NCBI GenBank assembly: GCA_027563935.2 | Contig: CM050453.2 | Span: forward strand, 90,804,665-90,868,664 | DNA: 64,000 bases | DNA from: Costus lasius | Lineage: Eukaryota; Streptophyta; Magnoliopsida; Zingiberales; Costaceae | Reading direction: 5' to 3' | Shown here: in pieces, positions 54,653-64,000 of the stretch | Numbering within the stretch: the first letter of the stretch is position 1 | Layout: each line of letters opens with the position of its first letter | Translations under genes and position numbers: made by a program | Notes under the pieces: generated by a model | Database searches by the model: none | What the model saw: the letters and a program-made list of their open reading frames with translations, nothing else | What the model was told of the DNA's origin: nothing

Positions 54653-56408
54653 TATTGTGTCCGTAAGTGCACAAATACTCGAAGTAATAAAAGATATCGA
54701 ACCACAGTGACATACGTGTTAAGTACCGAATAGTTGTTTTCATACTAGCTAAGCAAATCGAATACGACGTAAGTGAACGTTCGGAAAGTGCATGGGTTAT
54801 CAGAGAGAGAAAGTTGGGACTAGGGTTTTATCCACCTAAGTTTCTTATAACTAGACAGAAATAAGTGTTCATCAGTTTATTCTTAATATGATAGAGACGA
54901 AATCTACTTTTAAAGAAATTGTCTTGCTCTCGCGACAACAATTTACAAAGAACAACATTCACTCTCACGACTGATTATTTAGTGTTTTAAATAAGTAAAC
55001 CTTGACAAAGAGATTTAAAAATCACTCTTGTGCATAACTCTCAGTGTCAATATCTCAAGTGAAACTAAATATTCTCATATCTTAGTTTCATAGGTTTTGC
55101 TTTAGGGTTTCCAATAATCCAATACCTAATCTCTTTGCATATTTTCATGTCTATCTCAATGATATTTCCTAGATCAGTTTATCAAGAAGGATTATACTTC
55201 AAAAATCAAGAATTAAGAATAAACCTAATCTCTTAGCGTAAGTGCCTAAATCATAATTTTAGGGTTTCAAGTTTTGCAAATCACTTTTTAGTAAATATTA
55301 CAAAACTCTGAAACATGTTGAAAAATTAAAACTTAGAAAAGAATTACGCATGTCCCCATGTCCCAAGGAAGAATTACACTATCATGGTGGAAGAATTACA
55401 ATAAGACATTATTTCAGAAAAATCAGAAATCAAGAAGGTGTGAGCTACTATACACAGAGCTATAATAAAATTACAGCCCGTAATTTCCTTTCTGCAAACG
55501 CGATGAATAGTGGCGGTGCCCACACTTTTGTTGATTTTGCCTTCCTCTGAACTCCTTTTGCTCTGCAACTTCTAGTGTGTGTTCTCCTTCCTCAGGCGCA
55601 ACTTCATTGCAAATTTCGTTGCAGATGATGGTCTATACGTTTCTTAGCGACAAACCCTAGCGCGGCAGCGAACCTGTCGATTTCTCTCCGAATCGTGGAT
55701 CAAAATTGGGGCTTACTGCTTTGAGATCTTCGCCTCTTCTTATAGATCACTCCACTTCTTTCGGTTTTTGAAATAGTGGTCTAAATCGCCCGAAATCATC
55801 GTCGCAAAAATCAGCTACAGTAACTCCGGAAGAATCAGGCAAACACGGCCGCATGGGTTAGAATTACACCCCGTGAAGAAACTTACGGCAGTGTCGTAAT
55901 TTCTTCTGTGGAAACATTGGAAGAATTACGGGCTGTAATAAAAACCATGGCAGTGCCATGTTTTATCCTTCATGCTTCAAATCTGGTTCGACAAGATTAC
56001 GGCCATCATAATATTACAGCCATGTCATAATTATCTCTATATAGAAATCTTCAAAAATTATGGCAGAGGAAATTAATCATGGTAGTGCCGTGATTTATTC
56101 TATAAGTTCAGTAAAACTACGGCCCGTAATTAAAATTACGGCCTTGCTGTAATTTCGCAGAAAACTCTAATTGGCTTGAAATTTGTTGTGTAATCTCCTC
56201 TTGATGATTAGGATTCGTCTATGTACTCAGATTACTTGAAAATCCATCAAAATGATGCCTTTTTGCCTAAAATTGATCAAAAACTAGAAAAAGTGCAGAT
56301 TCCAAAATATGTGACAAATAAGGCATAAAAATAAGCAAAAGAGTATGAATATGACTCAAAAAGACTAATTAATTAATACAAAATATACTATAGATATTTG
56401 AGTCATCA
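54653..56408 (-). repeat. 3' LTR of the Athila-like element, 1756 bp
   Basis: Minus-strand start TGATGACTCAAATATC at 56408; end CTTACGGACACAATA at 54653. A TATA box, CTATAAGAAGAGG on the minus strand, lies at about 55750-55738, just downstream of the palindromic array. The sequence before the LTR (GCTTGAGGACAAACAAAG on the minus strand, near 56440) is the familiar Athila pre-PPT phrase, but the G-run expected next is replaced by GAGCCTTATG. Confidence 0.85.
55840..56155 (-). repeat. U3 palindromic array in the 3' LTR
   Basis: Decayed TTACGG/CCGTAA pairs, for example TTACGGCAGTGTCGTAA near 55885 and TTACGGCCTTGCTGTAA near 56137. It begins about 255 bp from the LTR start and ends about 90 bp before the TATA box. 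Confidence 0.7.
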
Positions 56409-57844
56409 AAATACATAAGGCTCAAACTTTGTTTGTCCTCAAGCAAACAAAAAAAATCTATGTTGATTATGAAGAATAAACTTTCTTATGAAAAATAAAC
56501 TTCTAAAATATAATCACCTATGAAAAACTCCACCAAATGCTACATTAAATTTCAAATAAATATATCGTCCTCCGAAATTATATCTTCAAGAGCCACAACT
56601 TAGTTAAATAAAATTTCGCAACTTGTATAATAAATAGAATTTCAATCTCATGAGTTCAACCAAGTTTCAATTTGAATCTATCATACCATTGTTTACAGGA
56701 ATAGGATTTCTAAAATCTTTTTTTTTAATCTTTGACATTCTCTAAATTGATTACCACTTTTTTTCTGGTAACGAATTTAGAGTACATCAACCACATAGCC
56801 GATGTAATAGAACTTATATCTCTTTGGTAGGAAGAAACCTACCTAAGACAGTGGAGTTAATGTCAAACGATCTTTCCATGACATGCATCCACATAGATAC
56901 ATAATTTTTATTTGGACTTCAACTCTTAACTTTGGTACCACCGTAAATTAATACAGTGCCAAGTAGAGGAGTCATTTTCCAAGTAGAGTCATTCTCTTTT
57001 TCTTTTCTCTCTCCTTGACTTCAACCCATATCTTCGGTACCACTGCCAATTTTACGCAGTGCCAAGTAACGGAGTCACTCTCTCTTTATTGGATTTTGGA
57101 AATTTTTTTTCCCAACAAATAGCATAGTAGATTAAACATCAACTAGGTTAATCAATTGACATCAATTCAAAAATCATACTTATATGCTCATTTTATCCGA
57201 GAAAGTAATTTCACTCTTAGATCGCATTCATCAAATAATATATTGACCCAAAACTTCATGCATTGATCAATAAAAAATTTTAATAGGTAGATATATATTG
57301 AAGAAATAAATTCAATATAATAGGTCTATTTCCAATCACAGGCATTGACATAGACATTCATCATCAAGAAAATAATCACAATGGCAATAGTAGAAATTTT
57401 ACAAAGTAGACCACACATCGTAGGCATATCATCTCAGCAATATATATATATCAATCAAGATTCTGCAAAGTGCAAGCATCACAAGTATCATCATAGGAAA
57501 ACAGTGCACATAGCAAGAACAAATTCACCATTCAAAGTTATACAATGCCAAATATTAGAATGCACCTACACATGGCGCCAAATCACATCATCAACAGAAA
57601 TCATAATATCTAAATACAACTATATTGAATCAAAAACACAAATATCATAATAACACAGTACAACCAGATCGAATTAACACAAAACATCAAAACGAGGATC
57701 CACAGGCACCGGACACAAGAAGTATGACCGAGTCATCCTTCCCTATAAAAACATGAATCATCAATAGGGTATAAAGATGAATGAAACATAGATAGGAGAA
57801 GGAATACTCACAAAGCTTTAATTGTCCACATCAGAATCTATCTC
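56409..57844. other. Non-coding stretch between the 3' LTR and the downstream ORF
   Basis: No gene is recognised. A 60-bp segment is repeated: CTTTGGTACCACCGTAAATTAA...CAGTGCCAAGTA near 56935 and CTTCGGTACCACTGCCAATT...CAGTGCCAAGTA near 57032. It again contains a GGTACC...CCGTAA-like core. Confidence 0.5.
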
Positions 57845-59202
57845 CTAGGTTGCTTCATCAGCAGGGGCAGCATCCATGGTATCATCCTGACCACCTTCAT
57901 CTCCATCATCACCGCCATCCTCCCCGCCATCTCCATAACCAAATCTATCATAGAGAAAGTTTCCCATCTCTTCCATATAATTCCCAAGTTCCTCAACATC
58001 TTTATGTAAATGTCCGATGGCGTCAAGCATCTTCTCTATGAGGCGTCCCTAACGGTACACCTTTGCAGAAAGGCCCTGAAAACTAGGGTAATGTACACTC
58101 GACCATCCCCTGGTAGCTCTATGTGAAGAAGATCCTACAGCTCTGTATGAGGGGGAATCGGTAGCTCGGCGTGGCGGCAAATCTATACTTATAACAAAGG
58201 GGTCATCACCACCACCCCAGGTGGGTAGTGGTGGTAGCTTCAGCAGCTGCGTTTGGAGAGAGCTTCCAATTTGCTTGATCTTGGACCGTGGTATTCTTTG
58301 TGTTTGGAAGTGGTAAAGTTGAAGCACACGGTCCAAGAACCAAGCAATAAGTGTCTCATTTTCTAACAATCATTTCATAGCTACACACGACTCAATATCA
58401 ATCCTAGAATTTTCCTTAGCCACTTCAATCCCACATGGCTCAATATTCAAGGAAAGGGCTATAGCAATAAGGAAACCTCCTATCACAATAGCACCTTTCT
58501 TTGCCCTAGCAACCTTATCCAAGTGCTTGACAAAAAAAAAGCTAAATCTACAGGGTACCCATAAAGCATGCACCAAAGAAAATATAGTTCGGACTGACAT
58601 ACCATACCATCACTTTCGCCTCATCCGAACATTGTATGAGCCAAAACACGATGCACAAATTTGATGCAGGGGTTCGAAATCTTGTTAGCTCTGGATGACA
58701 ATGCTGAAAAACAGGACTCTGATGTAATCTGGTTCCAAAACGCATGCTGAATAAAACTAACCGGTACATGAGTATGCCCTCCTAGTAAATGGAAAATGGA
58801 TTTGATATCTCTGAGTATAAGGCTCCTTTCAATATTGGCCATGCAACAGGTGATCTCACCTTCAGCATGTCGATCAATAAACTCATGGAGCTCCATATTC
58901 ATATTACTGAGGAACTCTAAAACTAATGGGAGATAGGTTTGCGGTGTCATCTGAAAAAATTTCTTTGCCCTGATCTGGTCAAACATCCGAAACATATCCT
59001 CATAGATCCCTAAAACGTCCAAGGTATGCTTGTCAGCGCACTTGGTGTTGACCACACGTTGGGTAAGAAGCTGATTATATCGCGCCTCCTGAATTTTATC
59101 TCTGAATATGATCCCATATGGGTTTGGAGGTGAATCTGAAGAAGACTCAGCTGGTGCTTTGCCCTTACTCTTTGAAACTACTTGCTTGGTCCTTGGTGCC
59201 AT
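57845..59202 (-). pseudogene. Athila downstream (env-like / ATHILA ORF-1) gene, broken
   Basis: Begins at ATG 59202 with a Lys/Ser-rich N-terminus, then NPYGIIFRDKIQEARYN, a helical middle (IKSIFHLLGGHTHVPVSF) and RVLAHTMFG. A TGA follows at about 58621 where related elements keep an Arg-like codon. The sequence continues across a shift near 58560 (LDKVARAKKGAIVIGGFL), a Pro/Ser/Arg-rich region, and an acidic Gly/Asp-rich tail ending near 57845. It occupies the env position of Athila elements, but no signal peptide or transmembrane segment is evident, so an envelope role is doubtful. Confidence 0.7.
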
Positions 59203-59809
59203 TTTAGATGAAAGGATGGAAACAAAGCAGTATAATGTGAAAGGAAAAACTTAAACAAACTATCACATGCATTGGAACAGAATTGCGCCTGGATGTTCTG
59301 AATGCAGCTTCACATATCTAGGTTTCTGGTTGAAATCAACGCTTCAAACTTCTTCACGAAGATGATTATTTTCCTTGTGAAACCTCCTAGAAATAGAAAT
59401 CAGCTTAATCGAGGTTCAATCGACACTAATCAAAGCTGGCGGAAGTCTCGGCGAACGGACGCTGGTTGAGTTCGCTTGAAGCTTCAAATCAGTTCAATGT
59501 TGAATGGGAATAGTTAGAAACTCGTTGGAATCAGCTAGAGAGGGTCACCAGAGAGTTATGGAAAGGAAGATTAGCTAAAATCGAAGAATCGAATGTTCGG
59601 TTGACAGAAAACGAAGAAGGGCAAAACTCGTCGATCAAATGCTAGAAACGAATAGATCAAGCTCGAAAATACTAGATCGAAGGTCAGAGATGATCGGGAA
59701 AGGTCGCCGGAGGGATTGGAGGGCAGTGACGAGCTGAAATCCAAGAGGCAGCGCGGCATTGAAGGAAAACACAGGAGAAAAACCTTAAACCACAGCTAAA
59801 AACTCTAAA

Positions 59810-60410
59810 ATACGGTAGTAGAGTCGTGTAGGGCCAATACAATTACGGCCGTAATTTAGTCTGGTTCAAAAACGCTCGAAATTATAGCCCGTGAAGCAAA
59901 TAATGGCACCCTTGTAAAATTTTCTGAAAAATCTTCAAACAAAATTACGACCGTGGAATTAATTATGGTACTTCCGTAATTGTTTTTGGAAGACAAACAC
60001 TCGAAAACACGTGTCATGATAAACATTACGGCACCGCCGTAAAAGAGAGTTGTTTTTTTTAGCAAAACGACGAAAATAAAACAACAGGCATAAAAAATTT
60101 TACACCCCTTATCGTAAAAACCTCTAGAGTAAACTAACACAACATTATGACCGGTAATATAAATTACGGTAGTGCCGTAAAAGACGCAAAACTCTTTGGA
60201 AAGAATTAAAGTGAAATTACAGATGGTGTAACTACGACACTACCGTATAACGCACAAAAATCTCGAAAACTCTTTGGAAAGAAACAAGTCGAAACTACGA
60301 CACATAAAACTTATTACGGTACCGCCGTAAAAGCCATCAAAACTTCTGGACAAAAATTACCCAATATTACGGCCCGCAATAAACATTACGGTAGTGCTGT
60401 AATTTATAAA
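59810..60410 (-). repeat. Internal palindromic array between pol and the downstream ORF
   Basis: Pairs such as TTACGGCACCGCCGTAA (60027), TTACGGTAGTGCCGTAA (60164) and TTACGGTACCGCCGTAA (60315) recur with decayed copies. It corresponds in place and unit to 873-1397. Confidence 0.82.
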
Positions 60411-60663
60411 AAATATGAATTTTTCCTACAAAATGAAAAGAAAAATTAGTACTAAAAGTAAACTAAAATAAAAGAAACTAAACTAAGTAAGAGGGCTTGG
60501 GTTGCCTCCCAAGAAGTGCTAATTTTAAGGTCATTAGCTTGACCGTTCTGCACTCAGATCTGATCAAGGTTCCTTGAGTTGAAATTTTGTTCTTTCTTCG
60601 TTCTGTTCCTCTTGGAAATACTGCTTCAACCTCTGACCATTAACCTTGAATTCCCCCATTTTG

Positions 60664-61930
60664 TCACTCCATATGTCCACAGCTCCGTAGGGATAAGTTT
60701 TCGAACATGAAAAGGTCTGGACCATCGAGACTTAAGTTTACCAAGAAAAATTTCAATCTAGAATTAAACCAAAGAACAAAGTCACCTGGTTGAAATTCCT
60801 TTCTGAGAATATGTCGATCATGCCATCTCTTAGTCTTCTCTTTATAAATCCCCGCATTTTCATAAGCGGAGAGTCTAATCTTATCTAGCTCGTTCAATTG
60901 TAACCTTTATTTTTTTCCCCCGCATTCCTCAACTCGAAATTCAGTGCTTTGATTGCCTAGAACGCTTTATGCTCGAGCTCTACAGGCAGATGACATGATT
61001 TACCATAAACTAACTAAAAAGGAGACATACTTATTGGTGTTTTGAAAGCAGTCCGGTATGCCCAAAGTGCATCGTCAAGTTTAGAAGCCCAATCTTTTCT
61101 AGTGCGTGACACAGTTTTCTCTAAAATCCCTTTGATCTCTCTGTTTGATATCTCAACTTGTCCACTTGTTTGGGGATGATAAGATATTGCAACTCTATGA
61201 TTAACCCTGTACTTTCTAAGCAAGGCTGAAAATTTATGTTCTATAAAGTGTGAGCCTCCATCACTAATAACAACTCGTGGCATCCCAAATCGTAGAAATA
61301 TAATCTTTTTAAACAGATTCACAACAACCCTAGAATCGTTAGTAGGAGAAGCAAGAGCCTCAACCCACTTAGAAACATAATCTACTGCCACAACTATGTA
61401 TTTGTTACCTCCAGATGATGGGAACGGTCCCATGAAATCTATCCCCTAAATATCAAATATCTCAACCTCAAGAATAGTAGACAGTGGCATCTCATTTCTT
61501 CTGTTAATATTCCCAATCTTTTGGCATTTATCACAAGATAATATGAAATTTCTAGCATCCTTAAAAATCAAGGGCCAATAAAATCAAGATTGTAAAACTT
61601 TGAAAGCAGTGTTCTGAGTACTAGCATGTCCTCCATATGAAGATCCATGACACTAAAATAATATATCCATGATTTCTTCCTCAGGTACACATCTCCTAAA
61701 AACCCCCAATCTACACATTTTCTAAATACACAAGGCTCATCCCAAAAAAAGTTCTTTACCTCAGCCAAAAATCTCTTCTTTCTTTGATAACTCAAATCAA
61801 GAGGAAAAATATTAGCAACCAAGTAATTCACTATATCGGCATACCATGGAGCCTTGATCTGTTCAATGGCTAAGAGTTGCTCTTTAGGGAAAGAATCATT
61901 GATTATATCGACTTTGTCAGCATTTACCAA
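60664..61930 (-). pseudogene. Integrase of the Athila-like element, broken
   Basis: The HHCC zinc-binding part (GGHASTQNTAF and CDKCQ, 61640-61525) lies in a shifted frame with a TAG after FDI near 61448. The core (61433-61014) shows [23 protein letters not shown] and [13 protein letters not shown], so Asp, Asp and Glu of the catalytic triad are all present. YHPQTSGQ is intact. The C-terminal part (60897-60664) has [10 protein letters not shown] and [15 protein letters not shown]. Stops separate the core from the tail. The enzyme would insert element cDNA into the chromosome. Confidence 0.88.
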
Positions 61931-61936
61931 TATCCT

Positions 61937-62365
61937 CTAAAGATGATCTGCAATAAAATTTTTTGATCCTTTCTTGTTTTTGATCTCTAAATCAAACTCT
62001 TGCAAAAGCAATATCAATCTAAGAAGACGTGGTTTACTATCATTCTTCTGCATCAAGTATTTTACCGCTGTATGATCAGTGTATACCACAACCTTAGAAT
62101 TAATCAAGTATGATATGAATTTATCAAAAGCAAAAACGATAACCAAAAGTTCTTTCTTAGTGGAAGTGTAATTTCTTTGTGTCTCATCCAAGGTCCTACT
62201 GGCATAATAGATAACATAGGGATTTTTCTCTTTTCTTTGACCAAGGACTGCTCCTACTGCATAATCACTAGCGTCACACATAACCTCAAAGGGCAAACTC
62301 CAGTCCGATGGCTCAATGATGGGCATTGATATCAAAGCCTTCTTCAATTCCTGAAAAGCAGACAA
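61937..62365 (-). pseudogene. RNase H domain of the Athila-like pol
   Basis: Open over 142 codons: [57 protein letters not shown] and [10 protein letters not shown], in the order typical of gypsy RNase H. It ends at NFIADHL followed by a stop. This is the best preserved domain of the element. Confidence 0.88.
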
Positions 62366-63055
62366 ACATCCTTCATCAAAAGAAAATTTAACATCTTTAC
62401 TAAGTAAATTTGTAAGTGGTCTAGTAAGTTTAGAGAAATCTTTAATGAATCATCGGTAAAATCCTGCATGACCTAAAAAGCTTCTGATCTCCTTGACTGT
62501 AGTAGGTGGCTCCAACTTCTCAATCACTTCAACTTTGGTTTTGTCAACCTCCATCCCTCTCTCTGAAATTAAGTGTCCTAAAACTATTCCCTACTTAACT
62601 ATGAAATGATATTTTTCCCAGTTAAGCACAAGATTAGTTTCTTCACACATCTGCAAAACTCGACATAAGTTAGCCAAACAATCATCAAAAGAAAAATCAT
62701 ATACAGAAAAGTCATCCATAAAAACATCTATAAAATCCTCAATAAAGTCCGAAAATATAGCCATCATATACCTCTGAAAAGTACTAGGTGCATTACAAAA
62801 TCCGAAAGGCATTCTCCTATAGGCAAAGGTACCATATGGGCAAGTGAAAGTGGTCTTATCTTGGTCATCAGGATGGATGGGAATTTGGAAAAATCCAGAA
62901 TACCCATCTAAGACACAGAAGTAAGAATAATTAGCAAGCCTCTCAACCATCTGATTAATAAAAGGTAAGGGGAAGTGGTCTTTCCTAGTGGCTCCATTCA
63001 ATTTCCTATAGTCTATGCACATGCGCCAACTAGTTACTGTCCTAATAGGAATCAT
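62366..63055 (-). pseudogene. Reverse transcriptase of the Athila-like pol
   Basis: From MCIDYRKLNGATRKDHFPLP through FCVLDGYSGFFQIPIHP, the TFAYRRMPFGFCNAPSTFQR block and the active site VFMDDFSVY (FMDD, as usual in Athila). It is then stopped by TAA at about 62593, where related elements have Glu. The thumb continues without ORF length (VLGHLISERGMEVDKTKVE, RSFLGHAGFYR, then a stop). It joins 63052-63678 through a short frameshift. Confidence 0.88.
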
Positions 63056-64000
63056 TCGTTATCTTTATTCTTCATAACAGTTACACCCCCCTTCTTAGGA
63101 ACACAATGAACAGGATTTACCCATTTACTGTCGGAGATATGATAGATAATACCTGCATCAAGTAATTTCAGAACCTCCTTCTTCACAACTTCTTTTATGG
63201 AGGGGTTAAGTCTCCTTTGAAAATCTACATGTGGCTTATATTCCTCTTCCATAAGAATTCTATGTATACAAAATAATGGATTAATTCCTTTTATGTCATC
63301 AATAGAGTACTCAGTTACCTTCGTATGAATCCTCAACTCCCTTAGAAGCAAATTTGTCTCCCTTTCATTAAGCTGAGCATCAACAATAACAGGGTAAGTA
63401 GAATTGGGTCCAAGAAATTCATAGAGAAGATTATTATGCAAAGATTTCAGTTTAGCTTTTGGGACTTTCTCTTCCTCATTCTCTTGATCATCACAAACAG
63501 TGCAGTCTAATAATTCATGAGTTTCAATATCAGAATTAAAAACAGAATCAGAATCAAATTTAGAATCATAATAAGCAAGCTCCTCAAACAAAGCATTAAG
63601 ACCATAAACATGGTCATCTACAATATGAATACTACAACAAGATCCAGTATAAGATGGTTTCTTCATGGATTCATTCAAATCAAACTCAATTTTGTTATCA
63701 CTAATATTAAGAGTGAGTTTACCATTCTTTACATTAATAATAGCTCTGCTGTAGCCAAGAACGGTCTACCAAGTATGACAGGAATTTTGGCATCTTCCTC
63801 CATTTCTAAAACTACAAAATCCACTGGAACAAAATACTTACCAACCTGGATTGGAACATCCTCAAGAATCCCAACAGGATACTTAATTGAACGATCAGTG
63901 AGCTGCAAGGATATAGAAGTTGGTTTCGGCTCTCTTATGTCCAATTTCCAGCAAACAGATAAAGGCATTGGGCTTACATTAGCACCCAAATCACATAAGG
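63052..64000 (-). pseudogene. Aspartic protease and RT N-terminal linker of the Athila-like pol
   Basis: At the window edge the catalytic DLGANVSPMPLS of the protease is visible (63990-63955). KYPVGILEDVPIQVG and ILGRPFLAT (near 63760-63735) follow. A shift near 63740 moves to the frame 63678-63052, with SYTGSCCSIHIVDDHVYG, an acidic linker, DAQLNERETNLLLREL and the start of RT (DAGIIYHISDSKWVNPVHCV, PKKGGVTVMKN). The protease resembles that at 1530-2185 closely. Confidence 0.85.

Larger units (their letters stand above)
54653..64000 (-). mobile_element. Athila-like Ty3/gypsy element with nearly full pol (5' end outside window)
   Basis: Right to left: protease active site at the window edge, RT, RNase H, integrase, a palindromic spacer, the downstream ORF, a non-coding stretch and the 3' LTR (56408-54653). 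It is inserted in the chromovirus pol. Gag and the 5' LTR lie beyond base 64000. Coding regions contain about ten stops and several shifts, so it is not autonomous now. It serves as the full-length reference for the deleted copy at 1-6217. Confidence 0.88.

Noticed and set aside
57845..59202. Retroviral envelope gene
   Set aside because: It occupies the env position, but no signal peptide, furin site or transmembrane segment is visible; described as the Athila downstream ORF instead.

Overview
The window is a stretch of a flowering-plant nuclear genome made almost entirely of nested LTR retrotransposons. I see one complete host gene, a five-exon cytochrome P450 of the CYP704 type (23136-25058, +), and one possible orphan first exon (39098-39163). 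The plant origin is supported by Athila-type and chromovirus Ty3/gypsy elements, Ty1/copia elements, a TRIM, GT/AG introns and CYP704 homology. The GC-rich third positions in the P450 hint at a monocot, but I cannot place the species.

Layout. 1-6217: an Athila-like element on the minus strand with gag, protease and the downstream ORF, but without reverse transcriptase, RNase H or integrase. 6659-8573: a related solo LTR (+). 9410-14010: a 5'-truncated copia element (+), split inside its reverse transcriptase by another Athila-type solo LTR (10507-12222, duplicated target TGTAT). 14204-20195: a dispersed 1.4-kb repeat split by a 4.56-kb solo LTR (14436-18995) that carries three different tandem arrays. 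20500-22800: a decayed copia (-) split by a 1.0-kb MITE-like element. 23136-25058: the P450. 25930-38100: a copia (+) broken by two LTR elements. One of these (30613-37936) has a PBS, a PPT and a TCTAG duplication, and has a further solo LTR (35523-37268) inside its 3' LTR. 38200-41090: low-copy-looking sequence with the possible first exon and a three-copy intronic repeat. 41091-48519: a gag-only element with three LTRs and two internal regions under one CTAGT duplication, with a 529-bp TRIM inside. 48568-50485: the second copy of the 1.4-kb repeat, carrying a 479-bp solo LTR. 50913-54652: the 3' half of a chromovirus (-) with a solo LTR in its 3' LTR. 54653-64000: the 3' part of a fuller Athila-like element (-) with protease, RT, RNase H, integrase, downstream ORF and 3' LTR.

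The most unusual signal is in the untranslated DNA of these elements. At least three unrelated families carry tandem arrays whose units are short inverted repeats. In the array at 14761-15690 (about 41-43 bp per unit, about 22 units) both arms change together from unit to unit, so the stem is kept while its sequence differs. In the Athila-type LTRs the U3 region holds TTACGG...CCGTAA palindromes, with a 72-75-bp period in the best copies. The same array recurs inside the element between pol and the downstream ORF. The gag-only elements carry a third hairpin-type array in their 3' UTRs.

All retroelement coding regions are damaged by stops and frameshifts, many of them consistent with C-to-T or G-to-A changes. 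Coordinates of LTR ends with matched target duplications are firm. Other ends are approximate. No similarity search was possible.
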